A stretch of DNA of 64,000 bases from Paraburkholderia piptadeniae. GTDB lineage: Bacteria; Pseudomonadota; Gammaproteobacteria; Burkholderiales; Burkholderiaceae. Each line of letters opens with the position of its first letter. Position 1 is the stretch's first letter. Under the pieces are notes generated by a model that made no database searches, was not told where the DNA came from, and was given only the letters and a program-made list of their open reading frames with translations. A program made the translations under genes and the position numbers. The stretch lies in contig NZ_CYGY02000046.1 in the NCBI RefSeq assembly GCF_900007165.1, forward strand, positions 62,001 to 126,000. Direction: 5' to 3'. Positions 1 through 7,813 of the stretch are shown one piece after another.

Positions 1-1652
1 TGTTCGGGCTCCTGCTTGCGCACGGGAGGACCGGCAAAGGCGGTCGCGAACTGGCCAACCGACAGCATGTCCACTTCGACCATCACGGGGCCCGTCTTCG
101 ACATGCCTTCGCGCACGATCTCGTCGGCCTGATCGAGCGACGTGATGCGGTAATGCGTGAGGCCGAAGCTCGCGCAGAACTGCGCGAAATCCGGTTGATG
201 CAGTTGCACGTAGCAACGGCGTCCACCGTAGTGCGCGTCCTGAATGTTGCGGATCACGCCGTAGCATTGATCGTTCATCAGCACGATCATCACGTTCGCG
301 TTTTCCTGCACGGCCGTCACCAGCTCGCCGACGTTGACCATCAGGCCGCCGTCGCCGACGAGGCATACCGTCTTCGATGCCGCGTTCGCGAGCGCCGCAC
401 CGATCGCCATCTGAACGCCCTGGCCGATGCCGCCGCCCAACGCATGCACGCCCGCACGCGGCTGGAAGATCTTCAGCATGCGGTTGCCCCACGTGCTGTT
501 TGAGATCGTCACGTCGCGAACCCAGTTGTAGTCGCGGCCGACTGCGTGTTGGAGCACATCGACGAGGCGCTTGTACGGCCCGAGCCCCTTGCCTGTTTCG
601 GCGACGGCCACTTCGCGCGTCGCAGCGAGGTCGCCGGCGAATGCGGGGTCGATCTGTATGCGGCCTTCGAGCAGCGTCGCAAGCTGATCGAGCACGGCCG
701 CCGAGTCGCCATGAACGAAGAGTTCGTTGCGATAGCCGCGATTGTCGGCGAGCGCATCGGCATCGACGCGATACAGCGGTTGCGGCAGCGCGAGCTTGTA
801 CTTGAGCGTCTCGTTGCCGCGCAGACGCGAGCCGACCACGAGCAGCGCATCGCACGTCTTGTAGAACTTCTCGACGCCCGGCTGCACGTTGAAGGCACCA
901 AGCGTCGCGGCATGATCTTCGGGCAGCACGCCGCGTCCCTGCACGCTCGTCACGACGCCGAAGCCGAGCTTCACGAGGCGCTCGACCTGCGCGCGTGCGT
1001 GACGCGTACCACCGCCGAGCCACAGCAGCGGACGCTTCGCCTTCGCGAGTTCGGCGGCGAGCTGCTCGACGCGCTTTGTGTCGTGCGTCATCGTGTCGAT
1101 GTGCGGCGCGGCTATATCCGAGGGCCATTCGGTTTCCGCCGCCTGAATGTCGATCGGAATCTCGACGCTGACGGGACCGCTCGGCGCAGTCTGCGCGACG
1201 CGCACCGCTTCACGCACGGTCGCCAGTGCGGTTTCGACGGAACGCACGCGGTACGCGGCCTTCGAAATCGACGAGAGCATCGTCAGTTGATCCGGCGCTT
1301 CGTGGATGTACGCCAGGTCCTGGTCTAGATACGTCGATTCGATCTGACCGGTGATGTGCACGAGCGCCGTGCCCGCTGTCAGCGCTTCGACCATCGCGCC
1401 CGCCGCGTTGCCCGCAGCCGTGCCCGTGCTCGTGAACGCGACGCCGAGGCCGCCTGAAACACGCGCGAGACCATCGGCCATGTTCAGCGCGCCCGCTTCG
1501 CCGCGTGCGCCGACATAGCGGATATTGCCGCGCGTGTTGATCGCATCGAGGATCGGCATGTTGTGAATCGAGATCACGCCGAAAGCAGTCTTGACGCCGC
1601 ACTGCTCGAGAAAAGCGGCGATCAGTTCGCCGACGGTGGTTTTGTTAGACAT
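1..1652 (-). CDS. ThDP-dependent enzyme, acetolactate synthase/2-oxoacid decarboxylase-like (3' end cut by window)
   Basis: About 550 residues are visible; only the last residues lie beyond base 1. It belongs to the thiamine-diphosphate enzyme superfamily of acetolactate synthase, benzoylformate decarboxylase and aldehyde lyases. The N-terminal PYR domain keeps the catalytic Glu (E52, in GARGEAGALNMADGLAR). A central Rossmann domain follows. The C-terminal PP domain carries the ThDP/Mg motif VGDGGLMV near residue 432, ending in NDQCYG. The ATG at 1652 lies inside the end of the upstream SDR gene (8-base overlap) behind a clear GGAGG. It is the last visible gene of the nine-gene Rieske operon, so it probably cleaves or joins a 2-oxo acid or acyloin made by that pathway. 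The substrate cannot be read from sequence. Confidence 0.85.
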   Translation of the reverse strand, partial: MSNKTTVGELIAAFLEQCGVKTAFGVISIHNMPILDAINTRGNIRYVGARGEAGALNMADGLARVSGGLGVAFTSTGTAAGNAAGAMVEALTAGTALVHITGQIESTYLDQDLAYIHEAPDQLTMLSSISKAAYRVRSVETALATVREAVRVAQTAPSGPVSVEIPIDIQAAETEWPSDIAAPHIDTMTHDTKRVEQLAAELAKAKRPLLWLGGGTRHARAQVERLVKLGFGVVTSVQGRGVLPEDHAATLGAFNVQPGVEKFYKTCDALLVVGSRLRGNETLKYKLALPQPLYRVDADALADNRGYRNELFVHGDSAAVLDQLATLLEGRIQIDPAFAGDLAATREVAVAETGKGLGPYKRLVDVLQHAVGRDYNWVRDVTISNSTWGNRMLKIFQPRAGVHALGGGIGQGVQMAIGAALANAASKTVCLVGDGGLMVNVGELVTAVQENANVMIVLMNDQCYGVIRNIQDAHYGGRRCYVQLHQPDFAQFCASFGLTHYRITSLDQADEIVREGMSKTGPVMVEVDMLSVGQFATAFAGPPVRKQEPE

Positions 1653-2451
1653 GACGTGCAACGCCTCCGGAGACATCGATATGGCTTCCCGTCGTGTACG
1701 ACGACAGGGGTGAAGCGAGATAGAAGAGCGCTTGCGCGGCTTCTTCGGGGCGGCCGAAACGGCCGAGCGGAATGTTCTTCTTGCACGCAAGTTCGCGGGT
1801 CCAGTCTTCCCAGCTTTGGCCCGGCTGCGCCTGTGTCTGATAGCGGCGGCGCCATTGACCCGACTCGACGATGCCGATCAGGATCGAGTTCACGCGTATG
1901 CGCTGCGGCGCGAACTCGACGGCCAGCGACTTGATGAGGTTCTGCACGCCCGCGCGCGCCGATGAGGTCGCGACCATATGCGGCTCGGGCTGCAATGCGA
2001 GCAGCGAATTCACGCAGACGATCGAGCCGTGCCCCTGTTGCGCCGCTTGCGTGAGCATCGGCAAAAATGCGCGCGTCGGACGGATGATGCTGAAGTACTT
2101 GAGGTCGAGTTCTTCGCGCCATGCTTCGTCGGTGGTGTCGGCGAACGTCGACACGCGGCCCTGGCCCGCGTTGTTGACGAGCATGTCGGTGCGGCCGAAG
2201 CGTTGCTGCACTTCGTTCGCGAACTTCGTGACTTCGTCCGCGTCGAGCACGTTGCAGCGCGCGGCAAGCAGTTGGGCTTGCGGATGTTGCTTGCGCAGCG
2301 ATGCTTCGGCGCTGGCGAGACGATCGGTATCGCGTCCGCAGATGGCAACCGATGCGCCCGCGCGCAGAAAGAGTTCGGCGGTTGCGAGACCGATGCCGGA
2401 CGAACCGCCCGTCACGACTGCAACCTGTCCTGTCAAATCGATTTGGATCAT
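1645..2451 (-). CDS. SDR-fold protein with replaced catalytic Tyr/Lys
   Basis: The protein has 268 residues and a clear short-chain dehydrogenase fold: TGGSSGIG at residues 14-21 for NAD(P), LVNNAG at 91-96, and a C-terminal VSGG. The active site is unusual. Where classical SDRs have Ser...YxxxK, this protein has S149 but Thr at 162 (Tyr position) and Arg at 166 (Lys position) in VATSSARAG. It may be a non-redox or altered-chemistry member. It starts where the upstream IclR gene stops (TGATG, one shared base) and overlaps the ThDP enzyme by 8 bases, so the three are translationally coupled. It is probably a step of the same catabolic pathway. Confidence 0.88.
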   Translation of the reverse strand: MIQIDLTGQVAVVTGGSSGIGLATAELFLRAGASVAICGRDTDRLASAEASLRKQHPQAQLLAARCNVLDADEVTKFANEVQQRFGRTDMLVNNAGQGRVSTFADTTDEAWREELDLKYFSIIRPTRAFLPMLTQAAQQGHGSIVCVNSLLALQPEPHMVATSSARAGVQNLIKSLAVEFAPQRIRVNSILIGIVESGQWRRRYQTQAQPGQSWEDWTRELACKKNIPLGRFGRPEEAAQALFYLASPLSSYTTGSHIDVSGGVARHV

Positions 2452-3311
2452 CAGAGCCCCAGTGCCTTCATGTATCTGCTTTCCGCGGGCGGCCGGTAAT
2501 TCAGCCGCAGCGACAGTTGCCCGGCCGCGTCGCGCACCTTGTCGACGAGTCCGCTGTCGAGCAGCGATGCATCGATATGCGAGCGCGGAATCGTCGTCGT
2601 GATGACAGCGGCGATCCGGCCCGTGTCGTTGCGCACGGGCGCGCTGATCACGGAGATGCCGTTCTCGAACGACGACTCGCTGATCGCATAGCCGCGCGCG
2701 GCGTCGTCCTTCACGCGTTCGTAAAGCTCTTCGACAGTGGCGGGCGTCTGCTTCGTGAAGCGCTCGAGCATCTTCTCGGGATACAGCGCGCGCAGTTCGT
2801 CGAGCGACAGATCGCCCATCAGCACGTGGCCGTGCGTCGTCGCATGCGCTGGCAGGCGCGTGCCGACGTTGACCTTCACCGAGCTGAACACATGTGCATG
2901 GCTTTGCGCCTTCGCGACGAACACTACGTCGCGGCCGTCGCGGATCACGATGTGCGTGCTCAGGCCCGTCTGATCGCGCAACGCTTCGATCAGCGGCAAG
3001 CCGAGATCGGTGAGTTCGAGCGAGCTCAGATATTCGAAGCCGAGTCGCAGCACGGCGACGCCGAGCCGGTAATTGCGATCGCGATCCGCGCGCTCCAGAA
3101 AGCCCAGCGATTCGAGCGTCTGCAACAGACGAAACACCGTCGTGCGAGGAATGCCGAGTCGCTTCGACAATTCGGGTGCGCCGAGCACGGGCTCGCGCGG
3201 CGAAAATTCCGTGAGAATGCGCAGGCCGCGTTCGAGGCCAGGCACGCGATAGCTCGCGTCGCCGCGGTCCTCTTCCGCTTCGGGCGCGGTGCCCGTCATT
3301 TCAGGGGTCAT
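2451..3311 (-). CDS. IclR-family regulator of the Rieske operon
   Basis: The protein has 286 residues. The N-terminal winged helix reads LGAPELSKRLGIPRTTVFRL and follows the IclR signature start VPGLERGLRILTEF. The C-terminal effector domain shows LPAHATTHGHVLMG and SFENGISVISAPVRNDTG, as in PcaR/PobR-type IclR proteins. The chosen ATG at 3311 overlaps the hydrolase stop (ATGA) and has GGAGC 8 bases upstream. An earlier in-frame ATG at 3323 would add four residues. Lying inside the operon it probably regulates, it is likely autoregulatory and may bind the palindrome at 7414-7429. It is very similar to the IclR gene at 8988-9914 over most of its length. Confidence 0.9.
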   Translation of the reverse strand: MTPEMTGTAPEAEEDRGDASYRVPGLERGLRILTEFSPREPVLGAPELSKRLGIPRTTVFRLLQTLESLGFLERADRDRNYRLGVAVLRLGFEYLSSLELTDLGLPLIEALRDQTGLSTHIVIRDGRDVVFVAKAQSHAHVFSSVKVNVGTRLPAHATTHGHVLMGDLSLDELRALYPEKMLERFTKQTPATVEELYERVKDDAARGYAISESSFENGISVISAPVRNDTGRIAAVITTTIPRSHIDASLLDSGLVDKVRDAAGQLSLRLNYRPPAESRYMKALGL

Positions 3312-4201
3312 GCTTTGCTCCATTGGCCGTCGCTTGCGCGGCAAAAAGCGTCGATGAGCGCGCTGTACGCAGCGCTCGCTTCGATATAGCCCGCGTGCCC
3401 CGCGCGAGGAATGACCTGCAAGCGCGTGCGCGCCGCCTGTGCAATCCGCTCGCATGACGACGGCGGCGTGATCGCGTCTTCCGCGCCGACCGCGACAGCG
3501 ACACGGCCTGTGTACTTCGCGACATCGCTGGCAAGGTCCGCGTTGGCGAGCAGATGCGTCGCCTGCGCGTAACCTTGCGGGACGATGCGCGACATGTTCC
3601 AGCGCACCCACTCGCGCGACGCTTCGTCGGCATGCGGCGATAGCATGTTTGCGCTGCGCTTGTCGGCGAGACCTTGCGGGCCGAGTTCGGCGAGCATCGC
3701 AAGACGGCTGTCGCGCTTCGATGTGCGCACGTCTTCGGGCGCTGCGGCATAGCCCGCTGCGGGCGAGATCAGCAGCAAGCCCGCGATACGTTGTGCACGC
3801 GCCGCCGCAAACGATCCTGCGATGATCGCGCCGAGCGAATGCCCGACAACGACACAGCGTTCGATGCCGAGCGCGTCGAGCCATTCGTTGAGCGCACTCG
3901 CATATTCATGCGCTTGCGGCGACGGCGATGCGACACAAGTCGATTCGCCATAGCCCGGCGCATCCCACGCCAACACGCGGCGCGCAGTGCCGAGCGCTTC
4001 GAACTGCTGGACCCACGAAGCCGCGCCCGAGCCGATGCCGTGCAGCAGCACGAGCGGCAACGTGCCGACGCGCGCCGCGCCCGCTTCCCGATAGCCGATC
4101 GCGCGTTGCGGCGCAGTCGCGATCCGCTGTGCCGGGAAGTGCGAGAGGCGTGTTTCCAGCGTGGCGGTTCGATCGGCAGTTGTGGGCAAAGCTGCGGACA
4201 T
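3308..4201 (-). CDS. alpha/beta-hydrolase
   Basis: The protein has 297 residues. Alpha/beta-hydrolase features are the oxyanion motif LLHGIGSG (residues 52-59), the nucleophile elbow GHSLG (Ser122), an acid in VGAEDAITPP and a C-terminal His in PRAGHAGYIE. The family covers meta-cleavage-product hydrolases, enol-lactonases and esterases. In an oxygenase operon it could hydrolyse a ring-cleavage product or a lactone, which is inference. The ATG at 4201 is preferred; an in-frame TTG at 4240 would add 13 residues. It follows the cupin gene by 40 bases and overlaps the IclR start by 4 bases. Confidence 0.88.
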   Translation of the reverse strand: MSAALPTTADRTATLETRLSHFPAQRIATAPQRAIGYREAGAARVGTLPLVLLHGIGSGAASWVQQFEALGTARRVLAWDAPGYGESTCVASPSPQAHEYASALNEWLDALGIERCVVVGHSLGAIIAGSFAAARAQRIAGLLLISPAAGYAAAPEDVRTSKRDSRLAMLAELGPQGLADKRSANMLSPHADEASREWVRWNMSRIVPQGYAQATHLLANADLASDVAKYTGRVAVAVGAEDAITPPSSCERIAQAARTRLQVIPRAGHAGYIEASAAYSALIDAFCRASDGQWSKA

Positions 4202-4241
4202 GGGCGTGACTTCGTGAGTGGTGGATCGTTGGAACGGCAAG

Positions 4242-4781
4242 TTACTTCGCGAGATCGCGCTTGATCTTCGCGAGCGGCGAATCGGGCGGATAGGTCGGCG
4301 TAATCGGCTTCGGCGAACCGAGCATCACGCACATCAGCGCGTCCTCTTCACCGATGTTGATTTCCGTGCGATACACGCCCGGCGGCACCGAGATCAGATC
4401 GCGTTCGCCGAGCACGGCTTCCCACGTTTGGCCATCACGCTCGCAGATCACTTTCATCTTGCCGCGCAGCACGAAGAAGATTTCTTCCACGTCCATATGG
4501 ATGTGGCTCGGGCCGATGTTGCCGGCAGGAATCACCATCGTCGAAAACGTGAAGCCGCCCGCGGGCACGGTGTTCATGTCCTTCGCGACGCCCGTGCCGC
4601 CCGTGCCGACATAGCGCATCTGCGCACGGCGGTACTTCGGGTCGTAGTCGGCCTGGAACTTCAGTGCGTCCCAGTCATAGCGGCGCGTTTCGAACCGCGC
4701 GACGCGCGAGTCCATCCATTGTTCGAAACTTGCGTCGGCGGGTTGATCCCACGATTTGCTTTCGAGATCGGCGTCGGCCAT
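4242..4781 (-). CDS. cupin-domain protein, possible oxygenase or isomerase
   Basis: The protein has 179 residues and a single cupin barrel in its second half. Cupin motif 1 is present as PSHIHMDVEEIFFVLRGKMKV, giving possible metal ligands H93, H95 and E99/E100. Motif 2 (SVPPGVYRTEINIG) has Arg/Thr where the third His ligand usually sits, so metal binding may be altered. The N-terminal 75 residues contain a charged segment (WMDSRVARFETRRYDWDALKF). The start at 4781 has GGAGAACACA just upstream; an ATG at 4793 is possible. Family members in aromatic operons include ring-cleavage dioxygenases and small metabolite-binding proteins. I cannot assign a reaction. Confidence 0.82.
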   Translation of the reverse strand: MADADLESKSWDQPADASFEQWMDSRVARFETRRYDWDALKFQADYDPKYRRAQMRYVGTGGTGVAKDMNTVPAGGFTFSTMVIPAGNIGPSHIHMDVEEIFFVLRGKMKVICERDGQTWEAVLGERDLISVPPGVYRTEINIGEEDALMCVMLGSPKPITPTYPPDSPLAKIKRDLAK

Positions 4782-4816
4782 TGTGTTCTCCATGTGGTTT
4801 GCCTGTTCAGGCAAGG

Positions 4817-5584
4817 TCAATTCATCACGAAGCCGCCGTTCACGGGCAGCAACTGGCCCGTCACGAAGCGGGCGGCGTCCGTGAGCAGGAACAGCACGGG
4901 GCCCGTCACGTCGTCGGGCACTTGCGCGCGCGTCAATGCGCGGCCTTTCAGGTAGTACTCGTGGCGCTCGGCGGGGACGTACGCGGTGGCTTCGACTTCC
5001 GTGAGGCCCGGCGCAATTGCGTTCACCGTGATGCCGTGCGCGCCGAACTCGCGTGCGAGCGAGCGTGTCATCGCGATCACCGCGCCCTTGCTCGCGACGT
5101 AGGCGAGCAGCTTCGGCGCACCCCAGATCGCCGTGTCCGATGCGATGTTCACGATCGCGCCGCGCTTCGAGTCGCGCAGATGCGGCAGGGCTGCCGTGCA
5201 CATCAGCCACGTGCCGCGCACGTTGACGTTCATCACGGCGTCCCACGTTTGCGTGTCGAGGTCCTGTGCGAAACGTCCACCCGAGTTCGTGATCGCGGCG
5301 TTGTTGATCAGCGCGTCGATGCCGCCCATCTGTTGCGCGGCGTGCGCGACGAAAGCGCCGATGCTGTCGGGACTCGCGAGATCGAGCGGAAAGAAGCGCA
5401 CGTTCGCGCCGAGCTTCTCCGCGAGCGCGCGGCCTTCCGCTTCGAGCACATCGCCGAATACGACCTGTGCCTGCGCTTTCGCGAGCGCTTCGATGAACGC
5501 CGCGCCGAGACCGCGCGCGCCGCCCGTCACGACGACGCGCCGTCCGCTCAATCCGCTCGGGCTGAAGGGCGTGACTTCAGGCAT
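4817..5584 (-). CDS. SDR-family NAD-dependent dehydrogenase
   Basis: The protein has 255 residues with an intact classical SDR active site: TGGARGLG at 20-27, NNAA at 94-97, Ser149, and Y162-VAS-K166. An Asp after the second beta strand (VFGD45) points to NAD rather than NADP. It could oxidise the cis-diol or alcohol made by the adjacent Rieske oxygenase, the classic role of such a gene in ring-hydroxylation pathways. The ATG at 5584 lies within the end of the oxygenase gene (8-base overlap), so translation is probably coupled. The cupin start lies about 35 bases downstream. Confidence 0.9.
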   Translation of the reverse strand: MPEVTPFSPSGLSGRRVVVTGGARGLGAAFIEALAKAQAQVVFGDVLEAEGRALAEKLGANVRFFPLDLASPDSIGAFVAHAAQQMGGIDALINNAAITNSGGRFAQDLDTQTWDAVMNVNVRGTWLMCTAALPHLRDSKRGAIVNIASDTAIWGAPKLLAYVASKGAVIAMTRSLAREFGAHGITVNAIAPGLTEVEATAYVPAERHEYYLKGRALTRAQVPDDVTGPVLFLLTDAARFVTGQLLPVNGGFVMN

Positions 5585-6665
5585 GAGCGTGCCCCGTCGA
5601 CGATTGCGCACCCGCTTCCGCCTGCTTCGCGTTGAATGTGTCGAGATCGGCGATATGCTGTTGCGCGCGTTGACGCAGCATGCGGCGCACGCGCGTCACG
5701 CCGACATCGTGCTGATAGAGAAATTCGTGATCGCGTGCATTCGGCGCGAGGCTTTCGAGTACATAGCGATCCTGTTCGAGCACCGCCCAATGCAAACCTT
5801 CGAGGCGGTTGCGATACAGGAAGCGCCATGCGTCGCGCTGCCAGCCGCTCACCTTGCGCGTGCGCCAGAAGTAGACCTGGCAGTTGTCGTTATCGACAGG
5901 CACCGCAAATCCGACAATGCCGAAGCTGCCACCCGGCCCGAACTTCTTCTTGTACGGAATCGCAAGGCGCATCCACAGGCAGCCCGTCTCGCCGAGTTCG
6001 ACCCAGTCGAAATTCACGTCGCGCTGATTGACCTTCTCGAACATGAGGCCAGTCTCAGTTTTGCGCACGCGCATGTCGGCCTGCTTGTCGCCTTCCGCCA
6101 TCGAGTGCGAAGTCGCGTGCAGATACGCGCCATGCATCGGGTCCATCACGTTGTCGATCGCGTACTGATAGTTGCACTTCCAGTTCGACACGCACAGGAA
6201 CTGCGCGTACTCGGGCGCGACCAGGTCGTCGGGCAGTACGAGAGGCGCCGGCTCCTTGTGCGCGTCGTCGCCGAACCACAGGAAGATCGCGCCCGCATGC
6301 TCTTCGACGGGATACGACTTCACGCACTTCCGACCTTCGAGCGGACACGCCGACACGGCAGGCACTTTCTGCACCTTGCCCGACCCGTCGACTTCGACGC
6401 CGTGATACCAGCACGCGACGCGATTGCCGAGATTCCAGCCGAGCGACAGACGCGCACCGCGGTGCGGACAGCGATCTTCGAGCGCGTGGACTTTGCCGTC
6501 CTGATCGCGCCATAGCACGATCTGCTCGTTCAGACGCGTGAGGCCGATGGGCGCGTTGCTCACCTGCCAGCTCGGCGCAACGGGATACCAGTAGTTCTTC
6601 AGGCCGCGGTCCAGATACGCCTGGACGGTATCGGCTGCGGGGCTCGTTGTATTGAGGGACGTCAT
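5577..6665 (-). CDS. Rieske non-haem iron oxygenase, catalytic subunit
   Basis: The protein has 362 residues. The Rieske [2Fe-2S] site is C66-P-H68 and C85-WY-H88. The mononuclear iron site is visible in AIDNVMDPMHGAYLHATSH, with bridging Asp near 171/175 and ligands H178 and H183, plus a C-terminal acidic ligand not located. It resembles the single-subunit (homotrimeric) oxygenases of the vanillate demethylase/phthalate/carbazole groups. No separate beta subunit gene is present. Electrons should come from the ferredoxin at 7070-7387; no reductase gene is seen here. The ATG at 6665 has GGAG 8 bases upstream. Longer in-frame extensions are low-complexity and rejected. Confidence 0.93.
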   Translation of the reverse strand: MTSLNTTSPAADTVQAYLDRGLKNYWYPVAPSWQVSNAPIGLTRLNEQIVLWRDQDGKVHALEDRCPHRGARLSLGWNLGNRVACWYHGVEVDGSGKVQKVPAVSACPLEGRKCVKSYPVEEHAGAIFLWFGDDAHKEPAPLVLPDDLVAPEYAQFLCVSNWKCNYQYAIDNVMDPMHGAYLHATSHSMAEGDKQADMRVRKTETGLMFEKVNQRDVNFDWVELGETGCLWMRLAIPYKKKFGPGGSFGIVGFAVPVDNDNCQVYFWRTRKVSGWQRDAWRFLYRNRLEGLHWAVLEQDRYVLESLAPNARDHEFLYQHDVGVTRVRRMLRQRAQQHIADLDTFNAKQAEAGAQSSTGHAHA

Positions 6666-6756
6666 GGGGAAACTCCGTGTTCGCTTGGGTCGTGCGCCTG
6701 GTCGTCGGCTTGCTTGTCGGCGTGGTCGTCCGCGAGGTCGTAACCTCGCGCGGCGC

Positions 6757-7068
6757 TCATTCGGCGAGCAGCCGCAGTTCCGCAGCGAGACGCTCTTCGC
6801 TCCACTGCGCGCCTTCCGGCGTGCGAAAGCCGATCGTGTCGAGCCCGGCCACCACTTCATGCAGTTCGACCGCGCCCGCTTCGAACACCTGCTCCAGCGC
6901 ATCGCCGAAGTCGTTCTCGTATTGGGTCGGCTCCGCTTTGCGCGTCTGCCAGATCATGTTTTCCACTTCACCCGGCTTCTCGATGACGCCCTTGCCCGCG
7001 ACATTGTTCGGCTGCGGCGCGAGCCACGGCTTCAGAAAGGGATTGAAGTTCACGACGGCCTCTTTCAT
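6757..7068 (-). CDS. small recombinase-like helix-turn-helix protein of Rieske operons
   Basis: The protein has 103 residues and starts one base after the ferredoxin stop. Its N-terminal half is Pro/Asn-rich (FNPFLKPWLAPQPNN). The C-terminal segment RTPEGAQWSEERLAAELRLL resembles the helix-turn-helix tail of serine recombinases (G-x-x-W-S/T-x-x-x-L), without any catalytic resolvase domain. I recall similar small proteins beside ring-hydroxylating oxygenase genes in Burkholderiaceae, so it is probably a structural or accessory partner of the oxygenase rather than a recombinase. The function is unknown. Confidence 0.75.
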   Translation of the reverse strand: MKEAVVNFNPFLKPWLAPQPNNVAGKGVIEKPGEVENMIWQTRKAEPTQYENDFGDALEQVFEAGAVELHEVVAGLDTIGFRTPEGAQWSEERLAAELRLLAE

Positions 7069-7069
7069 G

Positions 7070-7387
7070 TCATTCCACCTTGATCTGGATTTCTTCACCC
7101 GCAAGGCGCACGGCGTACGTCTTCAGGTCGCGGCCGCCCGGCTCTTTCAGACACTTGCCGGTCGGGATATGAAAAACGGCTTCGTGCAGCGGACACTCGA
7201 CCGTGTCGCCGTCGACGAAGCCTTGCGTCAGCAGCGCATACGCGTGCGGGCAGACGTTCTCGAGCGCATAGACCTCATCGCCCACCTTGTAGATGCCGAT
7301 TTCCTTGCCGTCGTCGAGCTTGAACTCGACGGGCGAGTCTTCGGAAAGCGCACCGGCATGTCCGGCGCAAAGCCACTGTTCACTCAT
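7070..7387 (-). CDS. Rieske-type [2Fe-2S] ferredoxin
   Basis: The protein has 105 residues. The Rieske cluster ligands are C46-P-H48 and C65-PL-H68, with typical neighbours (VCPHAYALLTQG and VECPLHEAVFHIPTGKC). It is a soluble electron carrier expected to feed the Rieske oxygenase two genes downstream; its own reductase must lie elsewhere. The start at 7387 is preceded by a strong GGGAGAAGGTGAG. It is the first gene of the nine-gene operon and sits about 60 bases below a good -10 box (7448-7453) and 27 bases below the candidate operator at 7414-7429. Confidence 0.93.
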   Translation of the reverse strand: MSEQWLCAGHAGALSEDSPVEFKLDDGKEIGIYKVGDEVYALENVCPHAYALLTQGFVDGDTVECPLHEAVFHIPTGKCLKEPGGRDLKTYAVRLAGEEIQIKVE

Positions 7388-7413
7388 CTCTCACCTTCTC
7401 CCGTCCACTGCAT

Positions 7414-7429
7414 GTTCCATATACGGAAC
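7414..7429. promoter_or_regulatory. candidate IclR operator in the Rieske operon leader
   Basis: GTTCCATATACGGAAC is a near-perfect 16-base palindrome with 5-base arms GTTCC/GGAAC and a TATA centre. It lies downstream of the -10 box of the ferredoxin promoter, where a bound repressor would block transcription. Its half-site recurs as ATGGAAC at 7694-7700 near the porin promoter. Size and symmetry fit IclR-type sites such as those of PobR/PcaU. The assignment to the IclR genes in this window is inference. Confidence 0.55.
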
Positions 7430-7447
7430 GTCAGTTTATGTATGGTC

Positions 7448-7476
7448 ATTATAGGAGCGCGTTTGGACGAACGAAA
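7448..7476 (-). promoter_or_regulatory. predicted sigma-70 promoter of the Rieske operon
   Basis: On the minus strand a perfect -10 hexamer TATAAT lies at 7453-7448. A poor -35 (TTTCGT) lies 17 bases upstream at 7476-7471, as expected for an activator-dependent or regulated promoter. The predicted start of transcription is near 7441, upstream of the palindrome at 7414-7429 and the ferredoxin gene. Confidence 0.5.
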
Positions 7477-7813
7477 TAAAAATCGCGCGCCTCCAGGGAA
7501 AACACCGAAAGACGTATTTCTACCCGTCAGGGCCCCGTAAAACGGGCCACAACGCCCGCTTGATGCGCATAAAGGTCGCGCGGGTAAGGCATCGATTGCC
7601 GTCAGACCAATGAGGGTTTTCACCGTCGCAAAAACTTTTTCGTTCGCTCAATTGACTCTCTATACTTTCCATAGGCGATACATATGCCCATAGATGGAAC
7701 AAAGACGGAAAGCCTACGCAGTAGAAACCCATCGGGCGATCCACATAGGTGACAGGCAAAGGACGAAAAACCGGCGTGGCCGGCTATCGACCACACGATC
7801 AGGAGTACCAAGG

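Larger units (their letters stand above)
7388..7813. other. divergent intergenic region between Rieske operon and porin
   Basis: This 426-base AT-richer region carries the promoter and operator of the leftward operon and the promoter of the rightward porin. Porin side: TTGACT at 7652-7657 could be a -35, followed 19 bases later by the poor -10 GATACA. Around it, TTTCCAT (7666-7672) and ATGGAAC (7694-7700) form a spaced inverted repeat using the same half-site as 7414-7429. Short reading frames across 7520-7811 have no family features and I do not call them. Confidence 0.5.

Noticed and set aside
3312..3884. N-terminal extension of the first IclR protein to 477 residues
   Set aside because: It runs antisense-frame through the hydrolase gene; ATG 3311 is coupled to the hydrolase stop.
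5133..6515. 460-codon plus-strand frame opposite the Rieske oxygenase and SDR
   Set aside because: No domain or ribosome site; the minus strand carries intact Rieske and iron-site motifs.
7694..7813. 40-codon extension upstream of the porin signal peptide
   Set aside because: A charged N-terminus before a normal signal peptide is implausible; GTG 7814 has AGGAG.
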